Below, in pieces: positions 30,767 through 49,478 of a DNA stretch of 64,000 nt. The stretch is from Bryobacterales bacterium (GTDB lineage Bacteria; Acidobacteriota; Terriglobia; Bryobacterales; Bryobacteraceae). The position numbers were made by a program, and so were the translations under genes. A model generated the notes under the pieces. That model saw only the letters and a list, made by a program, of their open reading frames with translations. It made no database searches and was not told the origin of the DNA. The stretch spans positions 1 to 64,000 of the forward strand of contig JAOAPR010000027.1 in NCBI GenBank assembly GCA_025463005.1, read 5' to 3'. Position 1 is the first letter of the stretch. Each line of letters opens with the position of its first letter.

Positions 30767-31356
30767 TCTCCGCCCTTACCTTTGCCTTTACTGTTCCCCT
30801 TGCCTTGGCCGTCTCCGTCATCGGTACCGTCATTGGAACCGCCGCCTGGGCGTAACTGGCCGCGAGCTTCTCCGCCCGGGGATTGCACCGTGTGAATATT
30901 CACGTAGGTGTTGCCGTCGCGGATCGCCTCGAGTATCTTTGCGAAATCGCCGGCCGAGATGCCCTGCGTGGTGGCAGCCACGATATTAGCCGCGCGGATA
31001 ATTCCCGTGACCTTCCCATCCTTGGCTTGCGGACAGATGGTGACCGTTCCGCCTTGCGGTGGATTGGCGGTCGATCCGCAGATCCAATACACGACCGCTC
31101 CGTTTGCAAAGGTCTGGCCGAAGTGAATATGGGCCTGCGTCGGCGCTCCACTCAAGCCGGAGTAGTTGAATTCGTAGGCCAGCTCGGTATCGTTGTTTTG
31201 GAGCGTCGCCGTGAACGTGCCGGCTGCCGTGCCGGAAACCGCCGGGATTTCATTGGTGGGTTCCAGCGTGGCGTGGAACTGTGACGGGCCCCCCTGCGCC
31301 AGCAGGATTACAGCCCCCAGAACAGACGCCCCGACAAGAAGAGTGTTTTTGAACAT
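30763..31356 (-). CDS. CHRD domain protein, secreted
   Basis: FHATLEPTNEIPAVSGTAAGTFTATL..AHIHFGQTFANGAVVYWIC..YVNIHTVQSPGGEARGQL. Confidence 0.88.
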   Translation of the reverse strand: MFKNTLLVGASVLGAVILLAQGGPSQFHATLEPTNEIPAVSGTAAGTFTATLQNNDTELAYEFNYSGLSGAPTQAHIHFGQTFANGAVVYWICGSTANPPQGGTVTICPQAKDGKVTGIIRAANIVAATTQGISAGDFAKILEAIRDGNTYVNIHTVQSPGGEARGQLRPGGGSNDGTDDGDGQGKGNSKGKGKGGD

Positions 31357-31487
31357 AGATTCAGCCCTCAGCCTGAGTCAGTATACGCTGTCGGTGCGAC
31401 GCATGAAAGGAAATTACATACTTACTCAATTCCCTATGAAAATCCTGCCCGTGCCGGGGGCGTTTTGGGGAGGATCATACTAGTACA

Positions 31488-32669
31488 GTGCCTGATTATG
31501 GCGACGAACTCGAGCAGATTGTCGCCGAGCTGAATCGCGCGGCACCGGCATCCCGCGAAGCACGTCTGGAGGGTACGCCGAAGCCTGCTGCGGCCACTCC
31601 GATCGCCGGTAGTCTTGGTTCGCTCGATCAGTTGCTCACGCTCGCGGCGCGCCGGGCGGCTTCGGACCTGCTGCTGATCGCCGGTGCTCCGGTAACACTG
31701 CGGATTGGGGGATCGCTGGCTCCCGCCGCCGGTCCGCCCCTGGGAGCCGAGGAAACGCGTCATCTGCTGCTGCCTCTGCTTTCACAGGCGCAGAGTCACG
31801 AACTCCAGCGCGCCAAGTCGGTAGATCTTTGCTTCAGCCGCGAGGGCATCGGGCGCTTTCGCGCGAATGTCCACCACCAGCGCGGCTCTGTGGCCGGCAG
31901 CATCCGTCTTCTTCCCGAAAAAGTCCCCACGCTCGAATCGCTACACCTTCCGGCGACACTCCGGCGATTGGCTGAGGCACGGCAGGGCCTGGTGTTGATC
32001 ACCGGACCCACCGGCTGCGGCAAAAGCTCCACATTGGCCGCGTTGATCGACCTGATCAACACGCATCGCCGCGATCACGTGGTGACCATCGAAGACCCCA
32101 TCGAATTCGTTCACGCGAACCGGCAGTCGGTCATCGAGCAGATCGAGGTGGGCGCGGACGCCCCGGATTTCGCCGGATCCCTCCGCAGCATCTTGAGGCA
32201 GAATCCGGACGTGATCTTAGTGGGCGAAATGCGCGATCCCGAGACCATCGCGACGGTGCTGACAGCGGCCGAGACGGGTCACCTGGTGCTCTCGACGCTC
32301 CATACCAACGACACGTCGCAGGCTGTTTCGCGCATCCTGGATTCGTTCCCTTCGAGCAACCAGCAGCAAATCCGTCAGCAGCTCTCGCTCGCATTGCTGG
32401 CCGTGGTGGCGCAGCAACTGGTCCCTTCCGCGGGCGGCCAGCGTTATCCGGCGGTCGAAATCCTGACGGCGACTACGGGAGTGCGGAATCTGATTCGCAA
32501 GGGCGAGGATCACCAGCTCTACACCGCCCTTTCGACGGGGCGGGCCGAAGGCATGATCACCATGGAACAATCGCTGGCCGAGCTGACAGGCAGCGGCAGG
32601 ATCAGCCGGGAAACGGCCTTGGCGCACGGGTTCAGGTCGGAAGCTCTGTCGCGCTATCGGGAAGACTAA
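31488..32669 (+). CDS. pilT: Type IV pilus twitching motility ATPase PilT-like
   Basis: GPTGCGKSSTLAALID; VTIEDPIEFVH; LVGEMRDPETI; TGHLVLSTLHTNDT. Confidence 0.93.
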   Translation: MPDYGDELEQIVAELNRAAPASREARLEGTPKPAAATPIAGSLGSLDQLLTLAARRAASDLLLIAGAPVTLRIGGSLAPAAGPPLGAEETRHLLLPLLSQAQSHELQRAKSVDLCFSREGIGRFRANVHHQRGSVAGSIRLLPEKVPTLESLHLPATLRRLAEARQGLVLITGPTGCGKSSTLAALIDLINTHRRDHVVTIEDPIEFVHANRQSVIEQIEVGADAPDFAGSLRSILRQNPDVILVGEMRDPETIATVLTAAETGHLVLSTLHTNDTSQAVSRILDSFPSSNQQQIRQQLSLALLAVVAQQLVPSAGGQRYPAVEILTATTGVRNLIRKGEDHQLYTALSTGRAEGMITMEQSLAELTGSGRISRETALAHGFRSEALSRYRED

Positions 32670-33865
32670 GACAGCGTAACGGGATCGGCGCCCGAGAGAT
32701 TCACCAGCAGCCCAAGCTCCCGCTGATCCTGATCCGACGGAGCGATGGCGCGGTCCAGCTCGAATTCAACCGTGGCTACTCCGGCGTCCAAGGCGGGCAC
32801 CACTCCGATATATTCGTGTTCGCCGGGCGTGGTAAAGGTTCCGGGAGCGAGCGGCGTGCCGTTGATGCGCGCCGAAAGAGTCACCTTTGATACTTTGGCG
32901 TACACGACTTCCGGCAATTGAAATACGAAGCGCAGCGTCGCCGGCTGGAGTGGCGCGGAGGAGTCCAGTTCCACCGAGAAGACCCGTTCGGTCCAGCGCC
33001 ACTTCTTGTGTTCAAGCTGATGCCAGCCCCGCAGCGTGCGAAAACCACAGGGTGGCGCGGCCACGCGGCTCTTGGCGAGGAGGTACGCCCGCGCGTCGCC
33101 TGCCGGCGTGACGGGATCCGACGCGGCCGCCGGACCGATAGTGAGGTAATGCGTCACGTCCCATCCAGCGCGTCTTACGACTCGGCGCAAGGCCTTCTCT
33201 GTGAAGATCCAGAAGTTCGAATTATCGTGGTTGAGTTCGTCTTCTTCGACCAGGTAGGCAACTGGCAGCGCGCCCAAATTGGTTTTACGGTCGGGGCTGA
33301 GCGAAGCGATACGGGTACTTAAGAAAATGTAGCGGGAAGCCCGCGCCAATGCCTCGAGCACCAGGAACGGATTCTTCAAATGGTACAGCACGCCCAGCAT
33401 CACGGTGAATCCATAGTTAGAAGACGGCAGATTCGGCCGCGTGTCCATATCGATGGCGTGAATCCGGACCGACGACCCCAGCTTCTCCTTAAGCGCGTGA
33501 ACTCCAAGAAACGCGTTGTAGTTGGTGGGCGCATGATCGATGGCGTCCACCTGCACGCCGAGCGTCTCGAGGAAAAACGCGATGTCCCCGTCAGCGCAGC
33601 CGACGTCGAGCACGGGATCGCCGCCGATCATGTTCATCAGGGCCGCGTTATCGCCCTGCAGAAACGTATCGAGCACGTCCATCTGGCTCAGCGATTTCCA
33701 CGGATACCAGGTCACGCGAGGATCGAGCGGTGTCTGGGACTTTACCGCCGCAAGATGGTGCTGGAACTCGTTGGCCTGCTCGCGCAGGGTCGACGTTTTG
33801 GTCGTCGCCAAGTTTTCATCATACACTTGGTGCAGGAGTTGCCCGCGGGCAGGCTGCTTCCCCAA
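32666..33865 (-). CDS. SAM-dependent methyltransferase (CmoB/DUF1698-like)
   Basis: TWYPWKSLSQMDVLDTFLQ..PVLDVGCADGDIAFFLETLG..GVLYHLKNPF. Confidence 0.75.
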   Translation of the reverse strand: MGKQPARGQLLHQVYDENLATTKTSTLREQANEFQHHLAAVKSQTPLDPRVTWYPWKSLSQMDVLDTFLQGDNAALMNMIGGDPVLDVGCADGDIAFFLETLGVQVDAIDHAPTNYNAFLGVHALKEKLGSSVRIHAIDMDTRPNLPSSNYGFTVMLGVLYHLKNPFLVLEALARASRYIFLSTRIASLSPDRKTNLGALPVAYLVEEDELNHDNSNFWIFTEKALRRVVRRAGWDVTHYLTIGPAAASDPVTPAGDARAYLLAKSRVAAPPCGFRTLRGWHQLEHKKWRWTERVFSVELDSSAPLQPATLRFVFQLPEVVYAKVSKVTLSARINGTPLAPGTFTTPGEHEYIGVVPALDAGVATVEFELDRAIAPSDQDQRELGLLVNLSGADPVTLS

Positions 33866-33878
33866 AATGAATTTTAGA

Positions 33879-33955
<77 letters not shown>

Positions 33956-34130
33956 ATTTCAGCACCAGCCTCAACACTCCAGTAACCCATCTGCATGCAG
34001 CTACGTATGACCGGCTGATTTTGCGCTGAAAAATTTACAGGGTCGCAAGCAACGGCATCCCCCAAAACCCCCATCGTATTGACTAGAAAGAACCCTTGTT
34101 CATAGGTTGCCAACGTGCTCTCACTCCCGT

Positions 34131-35876
34131 ATGCGACACCTATTTAACGGATACGCACGGATTGCAACGATTACCTTGGTGGCGGGTCGCCTACTGTCTG
34201 CACAGGAGCCGAATCCGACGCAAAGGCCGCCGGGCCAAACGGTCCAGGTCCAGACCGTCACGCCCGTCCCCATCTTCCGCATTGAGGTTGTCGAGCGGAC
34301 CACGCAAGCGGTTAATTACCTCCATCGTGGCGGTTCAACAAAGATAGATTTTAAAGGCACGCCGCTGATGGCATCCGGCAGCGGATCCGCGAAGGTGGAA
34401 AGTCAGCGCGGCGTCATCGACGTTGCCGCCGACTTCAAGGACATGGTAGCGCCCAGCACTTTCGGACCCGAGTATCTGACTTATGTGCTGTGGGCCATTT
34501 CCCCTGATGGACGCGCGGTCAATCTCGGAGAGCTCACGCTCAGCGACTACGGGAACGGTTCGCACAGCAAGATCGAAACCAGCAGCGATATTCAGACCTT
34601 CGGGATGATCGTCACCGCGGAGCCCTACTACGGAGTCACGCAGCCCAGCGACGTCGTGGTTATGGAGAATATCGCACGTCCGGACACCCGGGGTGTCGTT
34701 GAGAGTATTAATGCCAAGTACGAACTTCTGCCACGCGGGAGTTATACGAAAGCAGGAGGCTTCGTACCTCTCAGGGTCAGCAAGAAAGATCCGTTGGAAC
34801 TATACGAGGCGGAGAATGCGGTTCAAATCGCTCGGCTGGCGAATGCGGACAAGTATGCGGGGGACAGCTTTCAGAAGGCCAACGATGCTCTGACGCAGGC
34901 TCGGCGGTACCAGAACCAGAAGCCCGGTCAGAAACCCGTAATCACGATGTCGCGGGAAGCCGTAGTGCGCGCGGAGGACGCTCGCGTGATTGCTATGCGG
35001 CGGGAAAGGGAAGAGAGGGCCGAGAATGAGCGCCAGGCTTCGATCGCTCGCGAAAACGCGGAAAAGCAAAACGCTGAGGCGGCTCGTGTAAGGGCGGAGG
35101 AACAAGCTCGCCTTCGTGCGCAAGCTGATTCAGAGAGGATCGCGGCTGAGAACGCGAAGGCTGACGCCGAACGCGCGAAAGCCGACGCCGAGCGTGCTAA
35201 ACGAGAGGCGGAAACCGCGGCCGTCAACTCCGACCGGTTGAAGCGAGAAGCCGAAGAAGCTCGCCAGGCTGCGCTGGCTCAACAACAACAGCTAGCCGAT
35301 GAAGCCGGTCGAGCGCGTGCGGCGGCCGCGGATGCCGATCGCCTTAGGGCGGATGCCGATCGCCTTAGGGAAGACGCCGAACGTCAGCGGCAGAAGGCCG
35401 AGGAGGAGCAAGCGCAGGTTCGGCAGCAATTGCTAACCCAGTTCAACGCAATTCTGCAGACCCGCGACACCACGCGTGGCTTGATCGTGAACATGTCGGA
35501 CGTGCTGTTTGACACGGGTCAGTACACGCTGAAACCCGGGGCGCGCGAAAAACTGGCCAGAGTCGCCGGAATCATTCTCGGCCATCCAGGTCTGAAAATC
35601 GCCGTGGAAGGGCACACGGACAGTGTTGGCGGCGATCAGTATAACCTCAAACTTTCGGAGAACCGTGCCAACACCGTCCGCGCGTACCTTATTTCGCAGT
35701 CCATCGACCCGGCCGTAGTTACTGCAACGGGATTTGGAAAGACGAACCCGGTTGCCGATAACAGCACTGCTGCGGGCCGGCAGATGAATCGGCGTGTCGA
35801 AATGGTGGTCTCAGGTGAGATTCTTGGAACGACGGTGAGCGACGTCCGGACCTCGTCCACGACCACGAAACACTAG
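34131..35876 (+). CDS. OmpA-family peptidoglycan-binding protein with Ala/Glu-rich coiled coil
   Basis: C-terminal VNMSDVLFDTGQYTLKPGAREKLARVAGIIL..VEGHTDSVGGDQYNLKLSENRANTVRAYL; long ERAKADAERAKREAE coiled coil. Confidence 0.88.
   Translation: MRHLFNGYARIATITLVAGRLLSAQEPNPTQRPPGQTVQVQTVTPVPIFRIEVVERTTQAVNYLHRGGSTKIDFKGTPLMASGSGSAKVESQRGVIDVAADFKDMVAPSTFGPEYLTYVLWAISPDGRAVNLGELTLSDYGNGSHSKIETSSDIQTFGMIVTAEPYYGVTQPSDVVVMENIARPDTRGVVESINAKYELLPRGSYTKAGGFVPLRVSKKDPLELYEAENAVQIARLANADKYAGDSFQKANDALTQARRYQNQKPGQKPVITMSREAVVRAEDARVIAMRREREERAENERQASIARENAEKQNAEAARVRAEEQARLRAQADSERIAAENAKADAERAKADAERAKREAETAAVNSDRLKREAEEARQAALAQQQQLADEAGRARAAAADADRLRADADRLREDAERQRQKAEEEQAQVRQQLLTQFNAILQTRDTTRGLIVNMSDVLFDTGQYTLKPGAREKLARVAGIILGHPGLKIAVEGHTDSVGGDQYNLKLSENRANTVRAYLISQSIDPAVVTATGFGKTNPVADNSTAAGRQMNRRVEMVVSGEILGTTVSDVRTSSTTTKH
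35328..35369 (+). repeat. 21-bp perfect tandem duplication in coiled-coil coding region
   Basis: gcggatgccgatcgccttagg twice in succession (ADADRLR x2). Confidence 0.95.
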
Positions 35877-35968
35877 CGGGGTCAGTAAGATCTGTTGGAT
35901 TTGGGTGCGTCGAAGGTAACTTTTTCGGCGCACCCTGTAATAATTCCTTATAACGCATTTGAATCCTA

Positions 35969-36008
35969 CCCTGTTAAATCAATAGCTTAGCTCTGGTGTT
36001 CGAGATGC
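35969..36008 (+). promoter_or_regulatory. Candidate IHF site plus sigma-54-like -24/-12 promoter upstream of the signalling cluster
   Basis: CCTGTTAAATCAATAGCTTA contains AATCAATAGCTTA (WATCAANNNNTTR); then TGG-N10-GC spacing in tctGGtgttcgagatGC. Confidence 0.5.
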
Positions 36009-36181
36009 GAGTGGCCTTTAGCTACAGCATCAAGATGAGCATCGCCCTCGCCCACCGAGAGTGCAGCCGGTTTACGTCCTTGGGGCGAGCACGGCGAAGA
36101 ACTATCCTCAGTACTGGTACTAATCCCCCATCCGCTGACGTCAAAAAAGACGTTAACCTATCCCCGCAGTAAGGAGAAAAA

Positions 36182-44337
<8,156 letters not shown>

Positions 44338-44341
<4 letters not shown>

Positions 44342-45903
44342 GGACAATGCAAGAGGGTACAGCTCTGAGCATCTCGGCCAAGGCGTTGGTAGAAAAAAAC
44401 GCAACCGTCAAGCTCCTTCTCGTCGACGACGATCAGGATAACTTGCTGGCTTTACAGGCAATTCTCGAACCGCTCCAGCAGGAGCTCATGCTCGCCCAGA
44501 ACGGAACCGACGCCCTGCGCCTGTGCCTGGAGCACGATTTCGCCGCCATTCTGCTGGATGTCCGTATGCCGGTGATGGACGGATTCGAGACCGCCGAGAT
44601 GATCCGCGCGCGCAAGAAATCACTGCAAACACCCATCTTGTTTCTTACCGCCTATCGCAGTGATGAGCAGCTCTTCCGGGGATACAATCTGGGCGCGGTC
44701 GACTTCCTGTTTAAGCCGATCGTTCCGGAAATCCTTCAGAGCAAAGTTAACGTTTTCGTCGAGCTGCGGCGGACCGAGCAGCTTCTCCGGCGCAAAGCGG
44801 AGCAGCTAGCCAGAGCGGAACAGCGCTTTCGCGCGGTCCTCGAAGCTGCGCCGGACGCGATGATGATCACCAATCAGGCGGGCATAATCGAGTTGGCGAA
44901 CTCGCGCGCGGACACACTCTTCGGGCGCTCGCGCGAGGCGCTGATCGGCCGCGACATCCATTCGCTTCTTCCCGCCTGGGAATGTCCCGATGAGGATTTG
45001 TTGCTCCCTGGCCTGCCGCAGCCGACGCCGGAGCAAAGGCTAACTGCTCATCGCGACGATGGCTCGGTTTTTCCGGCTGAGATCACCCGCAATTCGTTCC
45101 ACACGCCCGACGGGTTGCTGATCACAACCGCGATCCGCGACGCTACCGATCAGGTGGATGCGGAAACCAAAATACAAAAGACCAATCTGGAGCTCGAAAA
45201 GAGAGTGGCCGAACGCACCGCCGCGCTGCGTTACTCCAATGAGGCGCTTCGGCAGTTCGCCTGGGCCGCCAGTCATGACCTTCAAGAACCGATTCGGACC
45301 GTCGTCACGTATTCGCAATGGCTTGCCAAGATCATGAACGGCAATCTCGGAGTAAGGGAATCGAAGATGCTGGCGACGATTGAACAGCATGCTTCGCGCC
45401 TCAACCAACTGCTGGCGGCACTGCGGCAGTATATCCAGGTCAGCGATTCGGGCCAGCACAGCAGGGTTTCGGTGGACTGCAACGCCATCGTTAAAGCGGC
45501 GGCGTGGAATTTGCAGGGCATGATTGAGGAAAACGGCGCTTCCGTTGAGTGCGGCACCTTGCCCACCATCGCTTCGCTTGAACTCCCGCTGGTGCAGCTC
45601 TTCCAGAATTTGATTAGTAATGCCATTAAGTACCGGTCGGAGGTCCCCCCGGTCATTCGGATTTCGGCGGAGGCAGGCGAGAACTGCTGGGTCTTTTCCG
45701 TTCAGGATAACGGGATTGGCATCGATCCCAAGTATTTTGACTACATCTTTGGTGTTTTCCGGCGTCTGCACGGAGCGCAGAAGTCCGGTACTGGAATTGG
45801 TCTGGCCATTTGCCGCGCTGCGGTTGAGCGACTTGGGGGCAGAATTTGGGTTGAATCCACTCCCGGATCGGGTTCTACGTTTTTTGTATCTCTGCCGCTG
45901 TGA
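44338..45903 (+). CDS. REC-PAS-histidine kinase
   Basis: [109 protein letters not shown] overlap with the poly-HAMP gene. Confidence 0.92.
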
Positions 45904-46343
45904 TGAAGGTTGTTAAAATGCGAATCTTTCTTGCCGAGGACAATCTCGGAGACGTTTTTCTGATTGAAGAGGCGCTCCGGCGCCAATCGCTGGTTTGCGA
46001 TATTGACCACTATGCCACCGCCGAAGACGCGATTCACGCGGCTGAGCTGTGCGGCAATGCGGGCGCCCCGATTCCGGATCTGATGATGCTGGATTATAAT
46101 CTGCCTCGCGGAAATGGTAGCGATATTCTCGCGGCCGCGGGTCTCAATCCTAAGCTGGCTGCTGTGCCAAAAGTGATCGTCACTTCGTTTTTGCAGGCAG
46201 AAGAGCTGGCTCAGGCTCTGGAGCTGGGAGCTAACTGCTTGATCACCAAGCCGGTGGATTTTGAGTCGTTCATGCACGATGTCGGCGCCAAAATCGCGGA
46301 AATGCTTCAGGCGGGCGGAAGATCGCAAGCGAGAACTTCCTAA
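45903..46343 (+). CDS. Single-domain response regulator (Rcp1-like)
   Basis: MRIFLAEDNLGDVFLIEEALRR..LMMLDYNLPRGNGSDILA..PKVIVTSF..CLITKPVDF; start overlaps the preceding stop. Confidence 0.9.
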   Translation: MKVVKMRIFLAEDNLGDVFLIEEALRRQSLVCDIDHYATAEDAIHAAELCGNAGAPIPDLMMLDYNLPRGNGSDILAAAGLNPKLAAVPKVIVTSFLQAEELAQALELGANCLITKPVDFESFMHDVGAKIAEMLQAGGRSQARTS

Positions 46344-46371
46344 TAAAGTGACCAGGCGGGGAAGCAAGAAC

Positions 46372-47880
46372 GTGGCATACCGTCGCACAAGACCGGTATA
46401 CGTGTGGATCGCCGCGATCCCAATCCTGCTGCTAGCCGCGTCATTCTGGCGGCACACCCACTATCGCGAGCTCATTCGCGGAGTGGACCACGCCAGAGAG
46501 GTGCAGGTCGCGATCCAGAATCTGCTGGTTTCGCTGAACGAAGCCGAGACCGGGCGGCGTGGATACATTCTGACGGGAGATCCCGATTACCTGGCGGCTG
46601 TCGAAGGAACCGCCGCCAGAAGCCCCGCAATTCTCGATCGCCTGTCAGATCTGACCCGGGATAATCCCGTGCAGCAGGGCAACGTCCGCGCGCTTGAGAG
46701 CCTGCTGAATGAACGGCTGCAGCTTCTCGAACAAACTTCACAACTCGGCCGGGCCGGCCAGGATGCCGCGGTAAGAGAACTGGAGAGGCAAAAGGGGCTG
46801 GCTGGATCAACCCAACTCAGCAAAGTGATGTCCGCAATGATGGCTGAGGAGACCCGGCTGCTGGACCAGCGCAAGCAGGCTACGGAGGCGGCGGAGTTTG
46901 AAGCGGACGCCTTTTTCATCGCCGGCTGTTTCGCGACCATCCTGCTGCTCCTGTGGGCGTATCGGATCCTGCGCCAATACGCTGATGAGCGCGATCGTGC
47001 GGAATCCGAGGTCCGCCACGCGAATGAGAGGCTTCAGGAGAAGATCGGACAACTGGACCGTCTCAACCAAGAGCTCGAAAATAGGGTGAAAGAGAGGACC
47101 GCAGACCTGGAGCGCTCCAATCTGGATCTCCAACAGTTCGCCTTCATCGCCAGCCACGACTTACAGGAACCGCTCCGCATGGTGGTGAGCTACCTGGGGC
47201 TCTTGGGAAAAGCCTTTAACGGCAAGCTCGATGGCGACACGGAAAAGTACCTGGCGTACGCCGTGGACGGGGCCACGCGAATGCAGGCCCTGATCCGGGA
47301 TCTTCTGGCGTATGCGCAGGCCGGCGCCCAAACGCCCGTGCTGATCCGAACCCGGCTGAGTGAGGTGGTTAGCCAGGCGCGCTATGGCCTGCTGGAAAGC
47401 GTTCGGGAAACGGGTGCCGAGATCAGCGCCGGGGCGCTGCCCGAAGTGGAAGTCGATCCGTTGAAGATGAGCCTGGTTTTCCAGAACCTGTTCTCCAACG
47501 CCATCAAGTTTCGCCAGCGCGACCGGAAACCCTTCATTCAGATCGAAGCCCGGCAGGAAGCCGGCGAATGGCTTGTGTCGGTGCATGACCGGGGAATCGG
47601 ATTTGATCCAAAGTACGCCGAAAAGATCTTTGCCGCCTTCCAGCGGCTGCATGGAAAGGGTGAGTACCCCGGCACAGGTATCGGTCTTGCTATCTGTAAG
47701 CGCATCATCGAAGCCCACGGAGGTCGTATCTGGGCGGAGGGTCATCCCGGAGCAGGCGCCACATTCTACTTCACGTTGCCTGCCATGGCCGATCCCCTTC
47801 CCGCCGCGGATGATTCCGCCACGGCTAGCGTTTCGAGCGGTGCGCCAGCGGCCGAAAACCGCTCGCGTGAGCCGCGATAG
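46372..47880 (+). CDS. CHASE3-domain membrane histidine kinase
   Basis: N-terminal TM; LLVSLNEAETGRRGYILTGDPDYLAAVEG (CHASE3); second [58 protein letters not shown]. Alternative GTG start at 46348. Confidence 0.9.
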   Translation: MAYRRTRPVYVWIAAIPILLLAASFWRHTHYRELIRGVDHAREVQVAIQNLLVSLNEAETGRRGYILTGDPDYLAAVEGTAARSPAILDRLSDLTRDNPVQQGNVRALESLLNERLQLLEQTSQLGRAGQDAAVRELERQKGLAGSTQLSKVMSAMMAEETRLLDQRKQATEAAEFEADAFFIAGCFATILLLLWAYRILRQYADERDRAESEVRHANERLQEKIGQLDRLNQELENRVKERTADLERSNLDLQQFAFIASHDLQEPLRMVVSYLGLLGKAFNGKLDGDTEKYLAYAVDGATRMQALIRDLLAYAQAGAQTPVLIRTRLSEVVSQARYGLLESVRETGAEISAGALPEVEVDPLKMSLVFQNLFSNAIKFRQRDRKPFIQIEARQEAGEWLVSVHDRGIGFDPKYAEKIFAAFQRLHGKGEYPGTGIGLAICKRIIEAHGGRIWAEGHPGAGATFYFTLPAMADPLPAADDSATASVSSGAPAAENRSREPR

Positions 47881-48028
47881 CGCCGCACCAAAGATAATCC
47901 AATCTTGGATTCCTCCTGGTTGTCACTGCGGAAGTATTCCGATATCATTTGGGTATCCACGCCTTTGGTTAATCCCTGCGGGCCCGTTGTGGTTCGCCGT
48001 TTGTGTGCGTGATGGCAGAGGTAATGGA

Positions 48029-49405
48029 ATGGCGGAATTAGAGCCGATTCGAATCCTGGTCGTGGATGACGACGCCGAGCAGCGCGATGCCGTCGCGCGC
48101 ATGGTTGTCGCAAAAGGGTACATCCCCGAAACCGCCCAGCACGGCGAAGAAGCGCTCGAGAAGCTCGGCGGCGCATCCTTCAATGCCATCGTAACGGACC
48201 TGTTCATGCCGCTACTCGACGGCGCGCAGCTTCTGAGAACGCTGCTGGAGCGCGGGGACCTCACGCCAGCGATCGTTCTGACCGGTTTCGGCGATATCAG
48301 CCACGCCGTCTCCATTGTCCACGACTTGCGCGCGTTCTGGTTCCTGGAGAAACCCGTGCAGACTGAGGTTCTTCACGCTCTGCTGGAGCGCGCCGTACGT
48401 CAAGAAAGTCTGGCCAGGGAAGCCGCCATGCTGCAGCGCCAGGCAGGCTATCGCGGAACCCTGGTGGACATGGTAGGGGCATCGAAGACCATGCAGCAGG
48501 TCTTCGCCCTGATCCAGCGAGTGGCTCCAAGCGCAGCCTCCGTGCTGATCAGCGGGGAAAGCGGAACGGGCAAAGAGCTGGCTGCGCGAGCCATCCACAA
48601 GCTCAGCCCACGCGCCGGGGGACCCTTCGTAGCGATCAACTGCGCGGCTCTGCCCGAGCACCTGATCGAAAGCGAGCTGTTCGGCCATGAACGGGGAGCG
48701 TTTACCGGCGCCATGGCCCGCCGGATCGGCTGTTTCGAGCAGGCTAACCGGGGCACGCTGTTCCTGGACGAAATCACGGAAATGCCCATCGGGACACAGG
48801 CCAAGCTGCTTCGGGTGCTTCAGGACGGCAAAATCCGCCGTTTGGGGGGAACTTCGGAGACGTACGTCGACGTGCGCATCGTTGCCGCGACCAACCGGCC
48901 TCCCGAGACAGCGATCCAGGAAAAGCGGCTACGGGAGGATTTGTACTACCGGCTCAATGTGTTCCAGATTGCTCTGCCGGCCCTGCGGCATCGCAAGGAG
49001 GACCTGCCCATCCTGGTGGATGCATTGATTAATGAGCTGAATGCCAAGCACGATTGTAAGGTCGATGGCCTCGAACCAGAGGCGTTGGCCAGACTGATGT
49101 GCCATGCCTGGCCCGGCAACGTCCGGGAGCTTCGGAATGTCCTGGAGCGCGGGGTGATCGTGGCTCGCGAAGGCGCTCTGCGGCTCCAGCAACTTCCGCC
49201 GACCCTGGGTATTCCGCAGATGAACCTTCCCGCCGCGGACACCCAGACAGCCCCCGTATTTAAGTTTCGTGAGGGCGCGACTCTGGATGAAGTGGAACGG
49301 GCCTACATCCAGTTCACGCTCAGCCTGATCGGCAACAACAAACGCCGCGCCGCTAAGATTCTCGGAATCGGCGAGCGGACGCTGCACAGCCGCGTCGCGG
49401 AGTGA
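48029..49405 (+). CDS. NtrC-type sigma-54-dependent response regulator
   Basis: REC IRILVVDDDAEQRDAVARM; AAA+ SGESGTGKELAARAIH, ELFGHERGAFTGAM; C-terminal Fis-like RRAAKILGIGERTLHSRV. Start refined to MAELEPIRIL. Confidence 0.93.
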   Translation: MAELEPIRILVVDDDAEQRDAVARMVVAKGYIPETAQHGEEALEKLGGASFNAIVTDLFMPLLDGAQLLRTLLERGDLTPAIVLTGFGDISHAVSIVHDLRAFWFLEKPVQTEVLHALLERAVRQESLAREAAMLQRQAGYRGTLVDMVGASKTMQQVFALIQRVAPSAASVLISGESGTGKELAARAIHKLSPRAGGPFVAINCAALPEHLIESELFGHERGAFTGAMARRIGCFEQANRGTLFLDEITEMPIGTQAKLLRVLQDGKIRRLGGTSETYVDVRIVAATNRPPETAIQEKRLREDLYYRLNVFQIALPALRHRKEDLPILVDALINELNAKHDCKVDGLEPEALARLMCHAWPGNVRELRNVLERGVIVAREGALRLQQLPPTLGIPQMNLPAADTQTAPVFKFREGATLDEVERAYIQFTLSLIGNNKRRAAKILGIGERTLHSRVAE

Positions 49406-49478
49406 ACGCAGGTTCTCATTTTTAGCAGGTTTTGTGCATACGTTGTAAGTTCTTCCAAGTCGCGGCCGCGACGCAGGT

